DNA of 64,000 nucleotides, taken from NCBI RefSeq assembly GCF_000148585.2, contig NZ_CP028414.1, positions 62,001 to 126,000 on the forward strand. The letters are read 5' to 3'. Within the stretch, counting starts at the first letter, position 1. The number at the start of each line of letters is the position of its first letter. Below the pieces are notes generated by a model. It was not told where the DNA came from. It did not search any database and saw nothing but the letters and a program-made list of their open reading frames with translations. Origin of the DNA: Streptococcus mitis NCTC 12261 (GTDB lineage: Bacteria; Bacillota; Bacilli; Lactobacillales; Streptococcaceae). Position numbers and translations under genes: made by a program. Positions 62,276-64,000 of the stretch are shown here, piece after piece.

Positions 62276-63523
62276 ATGAAACTATTGTTTAGAAATCAAG
62301 CTTATCGACTCTTGACTTTGTCACGCTTCTTCAATGCCTTTGGTGCTTCAATTTTTAACCTGGTATTTATCGTCTATGCATCGACCCTGCCACAAGCCTC
62401 TTTTGCGGTTGCTATGGCGAATATTGTCATGATTCTTCCGACTTTCTTTACAGTTTTTGTAGGGATTCGGGCAGATTACACGAGGGACAAGGTCAAATGG
62501 ATGACTTACAGCGGTTTGTTTCAGGCGGTTTTATTTTTTCTGGCAGCCCTAGTTGTTCAGCAAGCTAGTTTATTTGCCTTTTCTAGCCTGTGTTTAATCA
62601 ATGTCATTAGTGATGTTATCAGTGATTTTGCAGGTGGCTTGCGCATGCCTCTTATTAAGGAAAAAGTAGCTGAAGATGATCTGATGGAGGCTTATTCTTT
62701 TTCCCAGTTCATCACCTATATTTCAGCTATTGGTGGTCAAGCTTTCGGAGTCTGGCTCTTAGGGCTATCGGTCAATAATTTTTCTCTCGTTGCGGGAATC
62801 AATGCCTGTTTTTTCCTAGTATCAGCCGTTATCCTCTTTTTAGGAAAAAGCAAATTGAGCCTGTCAATGTCATCTGCTGATGGTAAAATTCTAAAAAATG
62901 AGAAGCTTTCTATCAAAGACCAGTTCCTAACAATTTACCGAAATTTACGTCTCGTTTTTCTTAAAGGTGGACAGAAAAACTTTGGATTCATGATCTTTGC
63001 TGTCTTGCTTATCAATGCCTTGGGTGGCGCTTTAGGAAGCATCTATAACATCTTCTTTTTGAGCCATTCTCTTTTGGACTTTTCTTACACAGAGGCATTA
63101 TTTATCAGTCAAGTCTGTGCTTTGTTAGCAATCATCATCAGTAGCCTTACGGGCAATGATTATTTTGGGAAGCAGTCCTTGCCTAGATTGATGATGTGGG
63201 TGACCGTAGGACTCAGTCTAGTTGGTCTAGCTAATTTATTCAATCAAGTCGTACTTGGTTTACTATTTCTCTTTTCAACTCTGTATGTGTCTGGTAAAGT
63301 TCAACCAAAGATTAGTGCCATGCTTATGAAAAATCTAGCTCCAGAAGTTCTAGCTCGTACCAGTAATTTTTTAGGTTTATTGTTTACCTTATCCATACCT
63401 GTGGGAACAGCCTGTTTTTCACTTGTAGCTGTATGGAATATACAGTTGACTTGGATGCTATTTGTTGGTCTTTCCTTGCTAGCTATTCTTTTGACAGTTA
63501 TTAATCTCAAAAATGATATCTAA
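62276..63523 (+). CDS. Major facilitator superfamily transporter
   Basis: A 415-residue integral membrane protein with about 12 helices and a basic MKLLFRNQAYRLLTLSRFF N terminus. The loop after helix 2 has the short MFS motif-A-like GIRADYTRDKVKWM near residue 63. Homologues export drugs or macrolide-like compounds; the substrate here is unknown. AAGGGAG precedes the start. It may be controlled by the Rgg protein. Confidence 0.85.
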   Translation: MKLLFRNQAYRLLTLSRFFNAFGASIFNLVFIVYASTLPQASFAVAMANIVMILPTFFTVFVGIRADYTRDKVKWMTYSGLFQAVLFFLAALVVQQASLFAFSSLCLINVISDVISDFAGGLRMPLIKEKVAEDDLMEAYSFSQFITYISAIGGQAFGVWLLGLSVNNFSLVAGINACFFLVSAVILFLGKSKLSLSMSSADGKILKNEKLSIKDQFLTIYRNLRLVFLKGGQKNFGFMIFAVLLINALGGALGSIYNIFFLSHSLLDFSYTEALFISQVCALLAIIISSLTGNDYFGKQSLPRLMMWVTVGLSLVGLANLFNQVVLGLLFLFSTLYVSGKVQPKISAMLMKNLAPEVLARTSNFLGLLFTLSIPVGTACFSLVAVWNIQLTWMLFVGLSLLAILLTVINLKNDI

Positions 63524-63562
63524 ATCCTAATTTTTTTCTCACTGTTTTAATCCCTCTATTTA

Positions 63563-63571
63563 TGGTAAAAT
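63563..63571 (+). promoter_or_regulatory. hisS promoter (extended -10)
   Basis: TGGTAAAAT is a TGn-extended -10, 29 bases before the hisS start. No T-box leader fits in this short distance. Confidence 0.7.
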
Positions 63572-63600
63572 AAGACTATTAAGTTTAAAGAGGATTCCCT

Positions 63601-64000
63601 ATGAAATTACAAAAACCAAAAGGAACGCAGGATATTTTACCTGCTGAGTCTGCCAAGTGGCAGTATGTTGAGGGCTTTGCCCGTGAGATTTTCAAGCGCT
63701 ACAACTACGCAGAAGTGCGCACGCCCATTTTTGAGCATTACGAGGTTATCAGTCGCTCTGTCGGAGATACAACGGATATCGTAACTAAGGAAATGTATGA
63801 CTTTTATGATAAGGGTGACCGTCATATCACCCTCCGTCCAGAAGGAACTGCGCCAGTTGTCCGTTCCTATGTGGAAAATAAACTCTTCGCCCCAGAAGTG
63901 CAAAAGCCAAGTAAGTTCTACTACATGGGACCTATGTTCCGCTATGAGCGTCCACAGGCAGGACGTTTGCGCCAGTTCCACCAGATTGGTGTCGAGTGCT
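63601..64000 (+). CDS. hisS: Histidyl-tRNA synthetase, N-terminal part (continues beyond window)
   Basis: The first 133 residues of a class II synthetase that charges tRNA-His. It begins [17 protein letters not shown], followed by motif 1 ([17 protein letters not shown], near residue 40), [12 protein letters not shown] near residue 78, and motif 2 ([19 protein letters not shown]) near the window edge. AGAGGAT precedes the start. The rest lies to the right of the window. Confidence 0.97.
   Translation, partial: MKLQKPKGTQDILPAESAKWQYVEGFAREIFKRYNYAEVRTPIFEHYEVISRSVGDTTDIVTKEMYDFYDKGDRHITLRPEGTAPVVRSYVENKLFAPEVQKPSKFYYMGPMFRYERPQAGRLRQFHQIGVEC

Overview
The window comes from a low-GC Gram-positive chromosome, most likely a mitis-group Streptococcus (S. 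mitis, S. oralis, S. infantis or a close pneumococcal relative). Supporting signs are choline-binding repeats, BOX elements, an M26 ZmpC-type metalloprotease with an N-terminal LPXTG motif, an SSURE-repeat adhesin beside the TCS08 two-component genes, and many TGn-extended -10 promoters. Gene order broadly follows the pneumococcal pur-to-rpsD region as I remember it, but strH (after purB) and vanZ (between purN and purH) are missing, so this is probably not a typical S. pneumoniae.

Region by region. 1-10.95 kb: purine synthesis operon purL(partial)-F-M-N-(57-aa membrane protein)-H, then purD-E-K-(75-aa protein)-B, with a PurR-box-like promoter before purD and two structured gaps. 11.2-19.2 kb: a GntR regulator facing a catabolite-repressed beta-galactosidase/mannose-type PTS operon (bgaC, IIB, IIC, IID, IIA, agaS), then galM. 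19.4-26.8 kb: a secreted CAP-domain choline-binding protein and ZmpC. 26.9-31.3 kb: a compact operon encoding a GT4 glycosyltransferase, an SSS-family symporter, a CMP-sialic acid synthetase and a GT52 sialyltransferase-like enzyme, which reads as a scavenging-based surface sialylation system. 31.5-36.7 kb: a large MucBP-repeat LPXTG adhesin. 36.9-42.7 kb: VOC protein, acetyltransferase, nucleoside phosphorylase, KtrB/KtrA potassium uptake and a GT2 enzyme. 42.8-47.8 kb: a frameshifted SSURE adhesin and the TCS08 pair. 48.0-51.9 kb: rpsD, a previously unannotated-looking Fst/par-type type I toxin-antitoxin locus, xpaC/telA, and rpmG/rpmF. 52.0-52.9 kb: two decayed genes (RHH and SPFH). 53.0-58.5 kb: a PRD regulator with an ascorbate-type PTS and a split transketolase. 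58.7-64 kb: ilvD, a DUF59 protein, an Rgg regulator, an MFS transporter and the start of hisS.

The two most interesting items are the Fst-like module at about 48.79-49.05 kb, where toxin ORF, SD-sequestering hairpin, shared bidirectional terminator, convergent antitoxin promoter and paired direct repeats are all visible, and the four-gene sialylation operon, which has activation and transfer genes plus an uptake candidate but no biosynthetic neB/neuC-type gene in the window and sits behind a promoter-leader-terminator arrangement suggesting attenuation.
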